A stretch of DNA of 64,000 nt from Chryseolinea sp. H1M3-3 (GCF_029360725.1 NZ_JARKMY010000018.1:558001-622000); one strand, 5' to 3'; numbered from the stretch's first letter, positions 16,955 to 26,734 are shown. The notes: generated from the letters alone by a model not told the origin. Made by a program: numbers and translations.

Positions 16955-18759
16955 AGTTTTTGTATGTAGGCTTTACCTTCCAGCAGATGATCGTCTTTGT
17001 AATCGCCCTTTTGCTGGATCACGGCATTAGATACGTTATCATAAACAAAAAGGCCATTCTCGCGGATCATTCCGAATCCATTATTAAAAACATAGACGGC
17101 AAATGGATTGTAAGACGACCCTAAAATATTCTGACCAAATTTAAATTCGTCGGCGCTTAAGTTAAACTGAGCGAGTACCGTGTTAGGTATATCAGTTTGT
17201 GTTGCAACAGCGTGAATAACGGTATCCCTAACATTTAATGCCCCGCCTAACCATAACATCGGAACCCGGAATTTCGTCGGGTTGGAAACGCCTGGATTGT
17301 CAGGATATGGATGGCCATGATCAGCCGTAACAATAATCAGTGTATTTTCCCACCAGGAACTCTTTTTCGCTTTGTCGATAAATTCTCCAAATTCTTTGTC
17401 TGTATAGTATACCGAATTCAGAAACTGGTGAACTTCATCCTTGCCCTTAATAACCGTTTCCATGGGCACTTCGAATGGTTCATGACTACTTTGCGTCATC
17501 ATGATTTTAAAGAAGGGCGTAGCTGCGGCTTGCGTCTCTTCAAAAAACTTATCAAAAACAAATTCATCATGCACACCCCACTTGCTCGTATTCAGTTCTT
17601 CCGGAAAATCCGCACTGTGCGTTATATGATCGAATTCTGCATGGATAAGGTAAGAATTAAAGTTAGCGTAGTTGATGTTGTATCCGTAGGTAAATTCGGT
17701 CCGATACCCAAGCTGTTTAAAAATCTTGTTAAGATAGGGCAGGCTTTTAGTTTTCTTCGGCTCCTTGATAATGGACGTGAGCGGTTGCGAAGGATAACCG
17801 TTTAAGATCGCTACAATACCTTTGTCCGTACGATCGCCACTGCAATGAAAATGATCGAAAAGAATTCCTTCTTTCACAAGTTCGTTAAAACGCGGCGTGA
17901 TCCCCGGACGTCCACCCAATGGTTCAATGACGCTTGATGTGAAACTCTCTAAGACAATAATGAGAATGTTTGGTTTTTCACTTTTCAAAACAATCGTAGT
18001 GCTGTCAGACTTCGGAAAAAGTTTTTGATAATATTGCTCTGTCAATGTCTTATCAAAGTAATTGTCTGCATACTTCAGCCTATTCATTTTCTGTACAGCA
18101 TAGAGAAAGTTCCAAACAACATTTACTGCGGAGTGATTGGCAAAAATTTTACTTTCATGAAAATAAACAAAACCTGAATTCATCGGCGCGACGCCGAAAC
18201 TACCACGAATTGGAATGATGAAAAGCGTTGTCGAAAATAAGACTGTAGGAATCGCCTTCCAGTCAGCAGCAGGAAGCTGGAGAATTCTATTTTTAAAATA
18301 TCTATAGAAAGAAAAAAGACCTGCGCTAAAAATCACAAGCCAATAGACCAGCAAAAATATAGTTTGCCAGAAGTCACCCGAGCCAGCTGCTTCTTTTCCC
18401 ATATACATCAATGGCGTCGCATCTAATCTAAAGCCCCAGTGCTTGTATAATTCAAAATCAAGAACGATGATAAAACTCGATACAAACAAAATGATCGCGT
18501 GATAAACAATCCAGATGGGCCAAATATTTCTTCCGGTAAGAAACGATCCTATTGAAAATAATAATCCTGGGAACAGTGAAAAATATCCAGCCATGGAGAA
18601 GTCCATTCGGATTCCATTCGTAAAAACACGAATCATTTCGAAGATGGAAAGCTCATTGGCAAGGTTGCTATGATAAAGCATGAACAACCCCCGTGCGATG
18701 AGAAAGAAAATCGTCCAGGCTATGAATCCAGAAAAAAGAATAATTAGTCTTTGTTTCAT
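16930..18759 (-). CDS. LTA synthase/phosphoethanolamine transferase-like membrane protein (Thr nucleophile)
   Basis: A 609-aa protein with five predicted N-terminal membrane helices (within residues 5-190) and a sulfatase-fold catalytic domain outside the membrane. Metal and catalytic residues resemble LtaS/EptA: Glu271 in NILIIVLESF, nucleophile Thr311 in CSGDRTDKGI, and TADHGHPYP for the distal metal ligands. Such enzymes transfer phosphoglycerol or phosphoethanolamine from a phospholipid to an acceptor. It lies 133 nt downstream of the phosphonate nucleotidyltransferase on the same strand. That position suggests it may transfer an aminoethylphosphonate head group from a phosphonolipid, which is inference. 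A plain phospholipid donor remains possible. Confidence 0.85.
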   Translation of the reverse strand: MKQRLIILFSGFIAWTIFFLIARGLFMLYHSNLANELSIFEMIRVFTNGIRMDFSMAGYFSLFPGLLFSIGSFLTGRNIWPIWIVYHAIILFVSSFIIVLDFELYKHWGFRLDATPLMYMGKEAAGSGDFWQTIFLLVYWLVIFSAGLFSFYRYFKNRILQLPAADWKAIPTVLFSTTLFIIPIRGSFGVAPMNSGFVYFHESKIFANHSAVNVVWNFLYAVQKMNRLKYADNYFDKTLTEQYYQKLFPKSDSTTIVLKSEKPNILIIVLESFTSSVIEPLGGRPGITPRFNELVKEGILFDHFHCSGDRTDKGIVAILNGYPSQPLTSIIKEPKKTKSLPYLNKIFKQLGYRTEFTYGYNINYANFNSYLIHAEFDHITHSADFPEELNTSKWGVHDEFVFDKFFEETQAAATPFFKIMMTQSSHEPFEVPMETVIKGKDEVHQFLNSVYYTDKEFGEFIDKAKKSSWWENTLIIVTADHGHPYPDNPGVSNPTKFRVPMLWLGGALNVRDTVIHAVATQTDIPNTVLAQFNLSADEFKFGQNILGSSYNPFAVYVFNNGFGMIRENGLFVYDNVSNAVIQQKGDYKDDHLLEGKAYIQKLYWDFNSR

Positions 18760-18892
18760 GTCTGGGCCGTTAATCCGTTGATAGTTTCAGGGCTGATCAA
18801 AGGAAATGTATCATTGAATGTTCTCTATTAAATACAGATTTTTAACAAATATTTAAAATCCAATACATAACAAGCAACATTCAAATGTTGGT

Positions 18893-19627
18893 TCATTTCT
18901 GTTGAATCTTCGGGTAAATTAATGTAAGTGCCCGTTGCAGATGGTTTTCATCATCGATTTCACACCATACCAAATCCTGTATTACTTTAATATTGATTGG
19001 TTGTTGATGCGCGACACCTACCAAAGCATCTTCATAATTTAACATCTTGTTTCCGTTTTTAAAATGGGTTTCTGAGAAGAATGCCATTTTCTGCAACGTG
19101 CTCACCGTTAACTTACTTATCCCTACCAGTTCGCCGCTGATATGACTCAGTATACTTCGATTTTTACTCATTTGTTGCAGATGACTTTCCGGCGATGCCT
19201 GGATAAAAACTTCGTCACCTGATTGTGTTGCACCACTGGCCAGAATAATATCTTCCAACGGATCCTCCTGAAGATATTTCAGCGCTACGGGGTCATATAG
19301 CAAGTCGCTTTCCAAAAGCAAAAACGGTCGTTTGACTAAATGTCGAAGAACATACAGTGTGTACATGCTTCCCGTAGTGCTGTAGTCGTCATTTCGAAAA
19401 GTGGTAATCGGATACTTTTCTTTTAACATTTCAAAATGTTCAGCACGATAACCGGTACCTATAACGATTTCAGTTATTCCGGCATTAAGCAAGTTTGAGA
19501 CAGATCGTTCCATCAGGGACGTTCCATCCACTTCCAGGAAACCTTTCGGCTGCGCCTCGGTATGATGTTTTAGGCGGGAACCCAATCCAGCGGCCAGTAT
19601 AACGGCCGTGGTAACTTTTGAATGCAT
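18893..19627 (-). CDS. Sugar/choline-phosphate-type nucleotidyltransferase, candidate CTP:2-aminoethylphosphonate cytidylyltransferase
   Basis: A 244-aa Rossmann-like NTP transferase. The signature loop is intact: LAAGLGSRL at residues 11-19 and Lys28 in AQPKGF. NDDYSTTGSMYTLYVL and LLLESDLLYD resemble the LicC (CTP:phosphocholine) and PntC (CTP:AEP) enzymes, in which the aspartate binds metal. It overlaps the phosphonopyruvate decarboxylase gene by one base (TAATG), so the two are translationally coupled. Expected reaction is CTP + AEP to CMP-AEP + PPi. CTP and AEP specificity are inferred from family and context. Confidence 0.85.
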   Translation of the reverse strand: MHSKVTTAVILAAGLGSRLKHHTEAQPKGFLEVDGTSLMERSVSNLLNAGITEIVIGTGYRAEHFEMLKEKYPITTFRNDDYSTTGSMYTLYVLRHLVKRPFLLLESDLLYDPVALKYLQEDPLEDIILASGATQSGDEVFIQASPESHLQQMSKNRSILSHISGELVGISKLTVSTLQKMAFFSETHFKNGNKMLNYEDALVGVAHQQPINIKVIQDLVWCEIDDENHLQRALTLIYPKIQQK

Positions 19628-20754
19628 TAACCGATGAATTTGATCAACCTTTCCTTCACTTCAAATGGCTTCACGGTCGGCCTGCCTAATTCAGCAGGAG
19701 AACCTTGCGATATCTTCATGTGAATAAAAGTAAGTTGGCCATCTTTTTTCCACGCCTTAATTGCTTCTTCCAATTCGTGAAGAGAATTGACTTGCAGTGA
19801 TACGGGATAACTTACCGTTGATGCCATGGAAGCAAAATCAACAATGTGAGAAACCGTTGCCTGGCCACCAGTAGAGTCATGCGCATTGTTATCAAGTAAA
19901 ATGTGCATGAGGTTCTTGGGTTGGTAGTACGCATTTGTTGCAAATGAACCCATGCGCATCAATGCCGATCCATCGCCATCAATGGCAATAACTTTTTTAT
20001 CCGGGCGGGCTAACGCGAGGCCTAAGCCCAGTGAACTAATGCATCCCATCGATCCAACCATGTACAGGTTGTTCGGTTTGTCTTCGACTTCAAAAAGTTC
20101 ACGCCCTGTTTTGCCTGTGGTGGCGAGGAGGATTGTATCCTTGTCAGCCAAATCAGAAATGGCTTTCAATGCCTGCGTGCGGATTGGAAGAGATTGCTTT
20201 GCAGAAGATTTTTGAAGTTTGCTATTGGAAACTTGTTTTAACGCCTGCGGGTTAAGTTTTACATCACCAAACACTCCTTTTTTAACTACAAAAAAGAAAG
20301 TGCGACCTTCTTCAATATGCTTGTTTGCTTCTTTTAATTGTTTGATAGCTTCAGCTTCGTCTTCGGAAAGATAAGCCCACTCTACCTTCATCAGCGCCAG
20401 CATTTTTTCGGTAATCTGCCCCATTAGTTCATGCTGTGGTTCGTCTTTAACGCCTGGTTCTCCACGCAGACTAACAAATCCCAAGACAGGCAGCTTAAAA
20501 GTATAATTCAATGAAGTTAACGGTGACGTTGCATTGGTCAATCCGGAATTTTGCATCAACACAACAGCTTTCTTCCCTCCTAACTTGGCACCCGATGCAA
20601 TCGCCACAGCATCGCCTTCATTGGCCGCCATCACATAGTCACATTCATTGATCGCATAATTGATCAGAGCTTTCAAAAAAGAACAAGGCACCCCGGAATA
20701 AAAATCAAAACCCAGGGCTTTCATTTCATCACCAAATGTTTTTGTATTAATCAT
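19627..20754 (-). CDS. ppd: Phosphonopyruvate decarboxylase
   Basis: A 375-aa ThDP enzyme. The N-terminal pyrimidine-binding domain shows YSGVPCSFLKAL and AANEGDAVAIASGA (activating Glu); the C-terminal half has the ThDP motif GDGSALMRMGSFATNAYY ending at LLDNNAHDSTGGQ. These are the hallmarks of Ppd/AepY rather than acetolactate synthase, and the short length fits. It decarboxylates phosphonopyruvate to phosphonoacetaldehyde, which drives the unfavourable PEP mutase step. The start lies 15 nt after the pepM stop, and its stop overlaps the nucleotidyltransferase start, so the three genes form one operon. Confidence 0.95.
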   Translation of the reverse strand: MINTKTFGDEMKALGFDFYSGVPCSFLKALINYAINECDYVMAANEGDAVAIASGAKLGGKKAVVLMQNSGLTNATSPLTSLNYTFKLPVLGFVSLRGEPGVKDEPQHELMGQITEKMLALMKVEWAYLSEDEAEAIKQLKEANKHIEEGRTFFFVVKKGVFGDVKLNPQALKQVSNSKLQKSSAKQSLPIRTQALKAISDLADKDTILLATTGKTGRELFEVEDKPNNLYMVGSMGCISSLGLGLALARPDKKVIAIDGDGSALMRMGSFATNAYYQPKNLMHILLDNNAHDSTGGQATVSHIVDFASMASTVSYPVSLQVNSLHELEEAIKAWKKDGQLTFIHMKISQGSPAELGRPTVKPFEVKERLIKFIG

Positions 20755-20769
20755 CTCAAAAAATTAGAA

Positions 20770-22368
20770 TTACAGACGAAGTTTTCCGGCATTTTGAAAA
20801 TCAACAATGGTATCTACATCCAGCCATGCCCCGCTGATGTACTTTACTGCGATGGTTTGTTCTTTCGCAATTTCATTAAAAAGATCGGTACACGTCATCG
20901 TTTTGAAGTTGGGATCCTTGCTAAGTTTTTCCAAAGCTTTCAATACCTGTGCAGCGCCAGTTTGATTAACTTTCCACAACCCAATGAATTCACCAAAGAT
21001 GTCTTTTCTTGGAAGTGTTGTGCCCATCTTTTTGAAAACTGAAGTTCCAAGGTAATTGGTTCTATCATACTTTTCGGAAGCAGAAACAAAATCCTTATCA
21101 AGTCCATCTTCTTCACAATCTGCATCTACCACAATCGTGATATTGTTTTGATCGTTTAGCAATTCGTGTAATACATATCGTTTGAAAATGATATCACCAT
21201 AGCTAATCAATGTATTTTCTTTGATTTGATCTTTCGCCAGGTATAAAGAGTAAAGTTCTTTTGTAGTAGCATATTCATCATTATCTACTGTGCTAATGTT
21301 GTTAAGTTTCACCTTCTCCTTTTTGAAACCGCGCACAACCGTAACATCTTTTATGCCTAACTGATTGAACTCTTCCACCTGCGTGTTGAGCAAAGATTTT
21401 CCGTTTATCTCTAACAACGTCTTAGGTGCATCTTTAGTCAGATCACCGAGTGACCCTTGGCTTGCCGCCAGTACAATACTATTTACTTTCTTTCCGGTTG
21501 TAGGCAGGTACTTATCTTCAGCGGCCTCCAGTTCATCGGCACCTTGCAAACGAAAAATTTCATTTACGCTTACAACTTTGCTTTCAACATTAATCAACGT
21601 TTGTTCCTTGAAGATGCGGGCTGACGTCTCCTGCATAGCTTTTATTGAAGACCTCACATTGTGGTTTGCCCAAATGATGGTACTTATTCCAATTTGCCTG
21701 AAATGATCTGTAGGGATAGAATAATATTTCGTGGGCACAATAATAACCGGGCAACGGTTCCCCCACTCCTTCATAAATGCATCAATATCGGATGAATCCG
21801 CTTTTTTGCTGTGGCAGAGAATTGCATCTGCTCCTGCCTTGTGATATGCGTCTGCTCTTCTCAACGCCTCATCCAGGCCCCATCCGGCGATGAAAGCCTC
21901 CAGACGAGCCACCACCATAAAATCGTCATCCGATTGTGTATCCTTTGCTGCCTTTATTTTTCCACTGAACTCGTCTACATCTGCCAACGGCTGATTTTCC
22001 CCGCCGATAAAGGAGTTGGTTTTGGGAAACAGTTTGTCTTCAATGCATACTGCAGCGATGTCGCGTTGCTCCAGCTTTTTTACCAGCCGGCGCATGTTGT
22101 TGAAGTTTCCATAGCCGGTATCGCCATCCAATAAAATCGGAATGGTTGTGGCATCGCTCATGAATTCGAGCACATCTAAGACTTGTGTCCACGAGGCTTC
22201 GTTGTTATCACGTACGCCAAGCGCTGCGGAAATGGACAGACCGCTTCCCCAGATACCCTTGAAACCTGCTTCTTCAACAATCTTTGCCGATAAGCCGTTG
22301 TGGGCTTCCATAAGAAACGCCATTTCCGGCGAATTGACCATTGTTCTTAGCTGTGTCGTTTTCTTCAT
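20770..22368 (-). CDS. pepM: Phosphoenolpyruvate mutase fused to a nucleotidyltransferase domain
   Basis: A 532-aa two-domain protein. Residues about 1-285 are PEP mutase: DGDTGYG at 81-87 and [10 protein letters not shown] at 110-119, the exact motif that separates PEP mutase from isocitrate/methylisocitrate lyases. It converts PEP to phosphonopyruvate, creating the C-P bond. Residues about 296-532 are a LicC/PntC-like nucleotidyltransferase domain ([33 protein letters not shown]). Its nucleotide loop is altered: AASQGSLG at 301-308 in place of AAGxGSRL, so Arg is missing while Lys316 is kept. The domain may be inactive or have a different specificity. First gene of the leftward arm, with its own -7 box. 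Confidence 0.95.
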   Translation of the reverse strand: MKKTTQLRTMVNSPEMAFLMEAHNGLSAKIVEEAGFKGIWGSGLSISAALGVRDNNEASWTQVLDVLEFMSDATTIPILLDGDTGYGNFNNMRRLVKKLEQRDIAAVCIEDKLFPKTNSFIGGENQPLADVDEFSGKIKAAKDTQSDDDFMVVARLEAFIAGWGLDEALRRADAYHKAGADAILCHSKKADSSDIDAFMKEWGNRCPVIIVPTKYYSIPTDHFRQIGISTIIWANHNVRSSIKAMQETSARIFKEQTLINVESKVVSVNEIFRLQGADELEAAEDKYLPTTGKKVNSIVLAASQGSLGDLTKDAPKTLLEINGKSLLNTQVEEFNQLGIKDVTVVRGFKKEKVKLNNISTVDNDEYATTKELYSLYLAKDQIKENTLISYGDIIFKRYVLHELLNDQNNITIVVDADCEEDGLDKDFVSASEKYDRTNYLGTSVFKKMGTTLPRKDIFGEFIGLWKVNQTGAAQVLKALEKLSKDPNFKTMTCTDLFNEIAKEQTIAVKYISGAWLDVDTIVDFQNAGKLRL

Positions 22369-22396
22369 ATTAAAAAATGTCTTTTAAAAATGCGGC

Positions 22397-22404
22397 CAAA
22401 AATA
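22397..22404 (-). promoter_or_regulatory. -7 box (TATTTTTG) of the pepM operon
   Basis: The minus strand reads TATTTTTG, an exact TAnnTTTG preceded by TTG, with about 25 nt of leader before the pepM ATG. The 224-nt divergent spacer (22369-22592) presumably also holds the rightward promoter, for which no exact box is visible. Confidence 0.5.
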
Positions 22405-22592
22405 CAACCTTATCATAATATCTTGATCATCTTCCTTTAAAATAACCTACCTCCCAGCCTATTTTAGAATTTTATTTACTTTTTTTGCGTTGTGAGAGTT
22501 CGTGATACGGTTTATCAGATCATTTTTTCCTGACTCATGTTCGTGCTTTCAATTTTTGAGGTAAGGGTAACGCTCCACTTTTACATGACGAT

Positions 22593-24536
22593 ATGCACAT
22601 TTTGAAGTATTTCAAGGACGTCCGCCTGAAAGGCAATATATATTGGGTTCTGTTTTTACGCCTCATGCTGGCAATGCTGTTATTTACGCTTTGCAGGGTC
22701 GGCTTTTACATCTACAACACTACCTATTTCCCCGAAATGACTGTGGTTCATTTTCTAAGAATCATGTGGGGCGGACTTCGGTTTGACATGACGGCGGTCT
22801 TGTATATCAATGCACTTTTTATACTGTTGCACCTTGTCCCTTTTGACTTCCGGTTCAACTCGGTTTACCAGGCGATGTTGAAGTTTATGTTTTTCATTCT
22901 GAATGGCATTGGCATCGCCGCCAACCTCGCTGACTTCATTTATTACAAGTTCACGCTGCGAAGAACCACCGCCGACATTTTTAATGAATTTGAAGAAGGT
23001 CCTGGGGCGGGTAATCTGTTCTTTCGGTTTCTTTTGGACTACTGGTATGTTACCGTTTTTGCTGTCGGAATTTATTGGCTGATGGTATTTCTTTACAAAC
23101 GGATACATGTTGAAGGGCCCATGGTGCAGAACCGGATTGCTTACTACAGTGCGGGAGTCCTTGCCATACCAATGGTAGCATACCTGTTCATCGGCGGTGT
23201 TCGCGGCGGCTTCAAGCATAGCACACGACCAATCACACTTAGCAATGCTGGCGAATATGTAAAATATCCCCGCGAAACAAACCTGGTGCTCAACACGCCA
23301 TTTTCTGTTTTCCGAACGATTGGAAAAACTAAAATTCAAAAAGTAAAATATTTTGAAAGTGACGAAGCCGCAGCCTCCGTTTTCAATCCTGTGCATACAC
23401 CGGAAGACACCGTTGCGTTTCGCCCAGATAATGTTGTGGTTATTTTGCTGGAGAGTTTTTCGAAGGAATTTTTCGGCGCTTTCAATAAAGATAAACCTGG
23501 CTATAAAGGATACACACCTTTTCTGGATTCATTGATTCAGCACAGCAGAACTTTTCAATATTCATTTTCAAATGGACGAAAATCAATTGATGGTCCGCCT
23601 TCCGCTTTAGCGAGTTTACCTACGTTGGGTGTTCCATTCGTCTTGACGCCTTACGCTACCAATAAGTTTAATAGTCTGGCAACAACGTTGGGAGACAAGG
23701 GGTATCATACTGCTTTTTTTATCGGGCATCCGAATGGTGCAATGGGATATACTGGGTTTACGCAACTGGCAGGATTTCAAGAATATTATGGTATGGATGA
23801 ATATGGCAATTCTGATGACTCCGATGGCTTGTGGGGAATCTGGGATCATAAGTTCTTACCCTTCTTTGCCGACAAACTCAATGAATTTAAAAAACCATTT
23901 TTTGCGACATTGTTTACGGTCAGTTCCCATCATCCCTTCAAAGTGCCTCAGGAATTCGAAGGAAAATTTAAGGGTGGAGATAAGCCTATTTTGAAATGCA
24001 TTGAATACACCGATCATTCGCTCCGAGAGTTCTTTAACACTGTAAAGAAAGAGCCGTGGTATAAAAACACCTTGTTTGTTTTTACAGCAGATCATTGTTC
24101 ATCGGATATTATTTTTGATGAATCACGGACGAATTGGGGATACTATTCGGTACCTGTCATTTTTTTCAAACCTGATAATAGTTTAGCGGGGCATACTAAC
24201 GAGATCGCGGCACAAGTTGATATCATGCCTTCAGTGTTGGGGCACCTCCATTATGATAAACCGTATGTAGCATTTGGAAGAGATATCTTTCGCGAGAAAC
24301 TGCAACCCATTGCCTTTAACTACAACGATGCATACAACCTATATCAGGGCGAATATCTGCTTACCTTCAATGGAGAAAAGACTATCGGGCTTTACAACTT
24401 TGTTCAGGATAAAATGTTGACGCATGATTTGAGGAACGAAAAACCTGAAGTTATTGAACAGATGGAACCGAAAATTAAGGCGATCATTCAACAATATAAC
24501 AACAGGCTAATCGAAAACCGGCTGACGGTGAATTAG
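22593..24536 (+). CDS. LTA synthase-family sulfatase-fold membrane transferase (Ser nucleophile)
   Basis: A 647-aa protein with about five N-terminal membrane helices (residues 15-205) and an extracytoplasmic sulfatase-fold domain. Glu287 in VVVILLESFS is the metal ligand, the nucleophile position is Ser331 in SNGRKSIDG, and the distal ligands are in TADHCSSD. LtaS/EptA enzymes normally use Thr here; Ser occurs in many Bacteroidota members. It is transcribed divergently from pepM and precedes the CDP-alcohol phosphotransferase gene by 97 nt. It is a plausible transferase of a phosphonate or phosphoethanolamine head group. It is only distantly similar to the leftward paralogue, so the two probably have different acceptors. 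Confidence 0.85.
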   Translation: MHILKYFKDVRLKGNIYWVLFLRLMLAMLLFTLCRVGFYIYNTTYFPEMTVVHFLRIMWGGLRFDMTAVLYINALFILLHLVPFDFRFNSVYQAMLKFMFFILNGIGIAANLADFIYYKFTLRRTTADIFNEFEEGPGAGNLFFRFLLDYWYVTVFAVGIYWLMVFLYKRIHVEGPMVQNRIAYYSAGVLAIPMVAYLFIGGVRGGFKHSTRPITLSNAGEYVKYPRETNLVLNTPFSVFRTIGKTKIQKVKYFESDEAAASVFNPVHTPEDTVAFRPDNVVVILLESFSKEFFGAFNKDKPGYKGYTPFLDSLIQHSRTFQYSFSNGRKSIDGPPSALASLPTLGVPFVLTPYATNKFNSLATTLGDKGYHTAFFIGHPNGAMGYTGFTQLAGFQEYYGMDEYGNSDDSDGLWGIWDHKFLPFFADKLNEFKKPFFATLFTVSSHHPFKVPQEFEGKFKGGDKPILKCIEYTDHSLREFFNTVKKEPWYKNTLFVFTADHCSSDIIFDESRTNWGYYSVPVIFFKPDNSLAGHTNEIAAQVDIMPSVLGHLHYDKPYVAFGRDIFREKLQPIAFNYNDAYNLYQGEYLLTFNGEKTIGLYNFVQDKMLTHDLRNEKPEVIEQMEPKIKAIIQQYNNRLIENRLTVN

Positions 24537-24633
24537 GGAAGTTCGCAATGGAAATAATACATGTGAAATGTTCAGATAAAATAAACGCGAGCATTAACCC
24601 TATTTCAAAATTTATTTCACTTCTTTTGCTGCG

Positions 24634-25620
24634 ATGAGACCGTATCAATACCGATGTAATGACTATTCTCTGTTAACCCCAGCTTTTAAACGTTGGATCA
24701 TAACACCGATGATTCGATTTGTACCCTGGGTTATACCCGCAAATATTATCACGTTTATCTCTAATGGTATTGTTTATTTTGGTCTATACCTGGCGTTGAA
24801 CCCACAACATTTTGGTAAAGCCACACCATTTCTGATCTCAGCAACATTTATCCTGTACTTAATCGGAGATCATCTCGACGGAATGCAAGCAAAACGGACC
24901 GGAACTGGTTCAGCATTAGGAGAATTTTGTGATCATTACCTGGATGCATTTAACAACGGCTTAATCATATTTACCATGATTGTAGTTTTTGGAATTACTC
25001 ACACGCCAGTAATCGTTGGATTGATCGTAGTTTCTTATTGGGCGCACATGACCGTTTTTTACGAGCAGTTCAAAACGGGATGGCTAACCTTTGAGCCGGT
25101 TGGATCGCTTGAAGGCGTATTACTATCCGCAGTACTTATCGCCATGTCGGCGTTTGAGCCCATCTATGCGATTTTTACGTATCCACTTTTTGAAGATTAC
25201 ACGGTCATCGAATTCGTGCTGATTTTATCTTCATTAGGGGCAGTCATCACGTTATATAAAACCTGGAAACGTACGCCCGATGTTAAGTCGGGGTTCTGGA
25301 TGTTTACATGTTTATCGGCTGTCGCTGGCATTTTAGCTGCTCCCTTCTTCAGCAGCTTTCAACTATTTGTTTTGCTAACACTCTATTGCAGCCTCTACAT
25401 CGGCCGTATTATGCACGGTCATTTGATTGATGGCAACGAACGTTCAACGGACTATCTAACACCAATAATTCTTTTAGCATTATACATACCACCATTTCCG
25501 TATACCCACTACGTGTTCGGGGTACTAACCACATATCTATCGATCAATATTGCTATTCTTATTTTCAAAACTTTTTCAGTCCTGAAAGTATATTGGGTCT
25601 GGTTAAACTTACGCACCTAG
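24634..25620 (+). CDS. CDP-alcohol phosphotransferase, candidate CMP-AEP:diacylglycerol (or ceramide) transferase
   Basis: A 328-aa membrane protein with about eight to ten helices. The family signature DGxxAR-x8-Gxxx-DxxxD is present as D82-G83, A86-K87, G96, D100 and D104, with Lys in place of the first Arg. The surrounding DGMQAKRTGTGSALGEFCDH is strikingly like the eukaryotic choline/ethanolamine phosphotransferases rather than bacterial PgsA or PssA. The size also suits that branch. It sits 1 nt before the AEP transaminase gene. The likely reaction is transfer of AEP from CMP-AEP to diacylglycerol or ceramide, giving a phosphonolipid. CDP-ethanolamine use is an alternative. Confidence 0.85.
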   Translation: MRPYQYRCNDYSLLTPAFKRWIITPMIRFVPWVIPANIITFISNGIVYFGLYLALNPQHFGKATPFLISATFILYLIGDHLDGMQAKRTGTGSALGEFCDHYLDAFNNGLIIFTMIVVFGITHTPVIVGLIVVSYWAHMTVFYEQFKTGWLTFEPVGSLEGVLLSAVLIAMSAFEPIYAIFTYPLFEDYTVIEFVLILSSLGAVITLYKTWKRTPDVKSGFWMFTCLSAVAGILAAPFFSSFQLFVLLTLYCSLYIGRIMHGHLIDGNERSTDYLTPIILLALYIPPFPYTHYVFGVLTTYLSINIAILIFKTFSVLKVYWVWLNLRT

Positions 25621-25621
25621 C

Positions 25622-26734
25622 ATGAAGCAAGTCGCTCGAAAAATTTTATTGAACCCTGGTCCTGCTACCACAACAGATACCGTAAAGCAAGCCATGGTGG
25701 TTGAAGATATTTGTCCGCGTGAAAAAGATTTTGGAAAACTATTAGATTCCATCAAAGAAGACCTGGTAAAAGTTGTGCATGGCGGAGACGAATACATCGC
25801 CGCGTTGTTTACAGCAAGTGGCACCGGAGGTCTTGAAGCTGCCATTACCTCTGCGGTACCGAAAGAAAAAAAAATTTTGATCATCGACAACGGAGCCTAC
25901 GGAGCGCGAATGGCAAACATTGCTTCAACCTATGGGATTGACGTTGTTTCATATAAAGTTGCCTATGGTGATTTCCCCGACGTAAATCATGTTGAAAAAC
26001 TCTTAAAGGAAAATAAGGATGTAAGTCATTTGGCTGTTGTGCATCACGAAACAACAACTGGTATACTAAATCCTGTCCAGGCGATATGCGATTTGGCAAA
26101 AAAGTTTGGGGTAGAAGTAATTGTGGATTGTATGAGTTCATACGCCGGGATCCCCATAGACGTCAAAAGATGGGGTGCCGGTTATTTAATTTCATCCTCA
26201 AACAAATGCATTCAGGGAATGCCCGGAATGGTTTTTGTGATTTTCAAGAAGGCACTGTTACCGGAATTAAAAAATCAAAAGCGTTCGTATTATTTTGATT
26301 TGTATAGCCAGTATGTTGGTTTTGAAAAAACGGGTCAGATGCAGTTTACGCCACCCGTGCAGGTGGCCTATGCACTAAGGCAAGCCATTGACGAATATTT
26401 TACAGAGGGTGAGGCGAACCGCTGGAACCGGTATCAGGAGAATTGGAATGTGTTGTGCAGCGGCCTAAAAAAATTAGGTTTTGAATTTCTCTTGCCAGAC
26501 CAGTATCAATCAAAAATTTTATTGGCGATCAAAGAGCCTAGCAGTCCCCGATACAACTTCGATGCTATGCATGATTACCTATACCAACGCGGGTACACCA
26601 TTTATCCGGGAAAAGGAGCTAAAGAGGCAACTTTTCGGCTATCGGTGCTCGGTGACTTATACAAAACAGATATTGAGAATTTCTTAGCTGAACTGAAAGG
26701 TTATTTACTTCATGCAGGCATTATCACGGCATGA
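25622..26734 (+). CDS. phnW: 2-aminoethylphosphonate transaminase (PhnW type)
   Basis: A 370-aa class V PLP aminotransferase. The N-terminal LLNPGPATTTDTVKQAM is the PhnW/AEPT hallmark. HETTTGILNP (residues 142-151), Asp169 in VDCMSSY, and the PLP lysine K195 in SSSNKCIQGMPG are visible. In phosphonate degradation the enzyme converts AEP plus pyruvate to phosphonoacetaldehyde plus alanine; beside pepM and ppd it should run in reverse to make AEP. No phosphonatase (PhnX) is in the window, which supports a biosynthetic role. It starts 1 nt after the phosphotransferase gene and overlaps the next gene by 4 nt. Confidence 0.93.
   Translation: MKQVARKILLNPGPATTTDTVKQAMVVEDICPREKDFGKLLDSIKEDLVKVVHGGDEYIAALFTASGTGGLEAAITSAVPKEKKILIIDNGAYGARMANIASTYGIDVVSYKVAYGDFPDVNHVEKLLKENKDVSHLAVVHHETTTGILNPVQAICDLAKKFGVEVIVDCMSSYAGIPIDVKRWGAGYLISSSNKCIQGMPGMVFVIFKKALLPELKNQKRSYYFDLYSQYVGFEKTGQMQFTPPVQVAYALRQAIDEYFTEGEANRWNRYQENWNVLCSGLKKLGFEFLLPDQYQSKILLAIKEPSSPRYNFDAMHDYLYQRGYTIYPGKGAKEATFRLSVLGDLYKTDIENFLAELKGYLLHAGIITA

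Noticed and set aside
20770-22368. Possibility that the pepM fusion is a frame error joining two genes
   Set aside because: The frame is continuous without a stop or start at the joint, the linker is plausible, and PepM-nucleotidyltransferase fusions are known in other bacteria.
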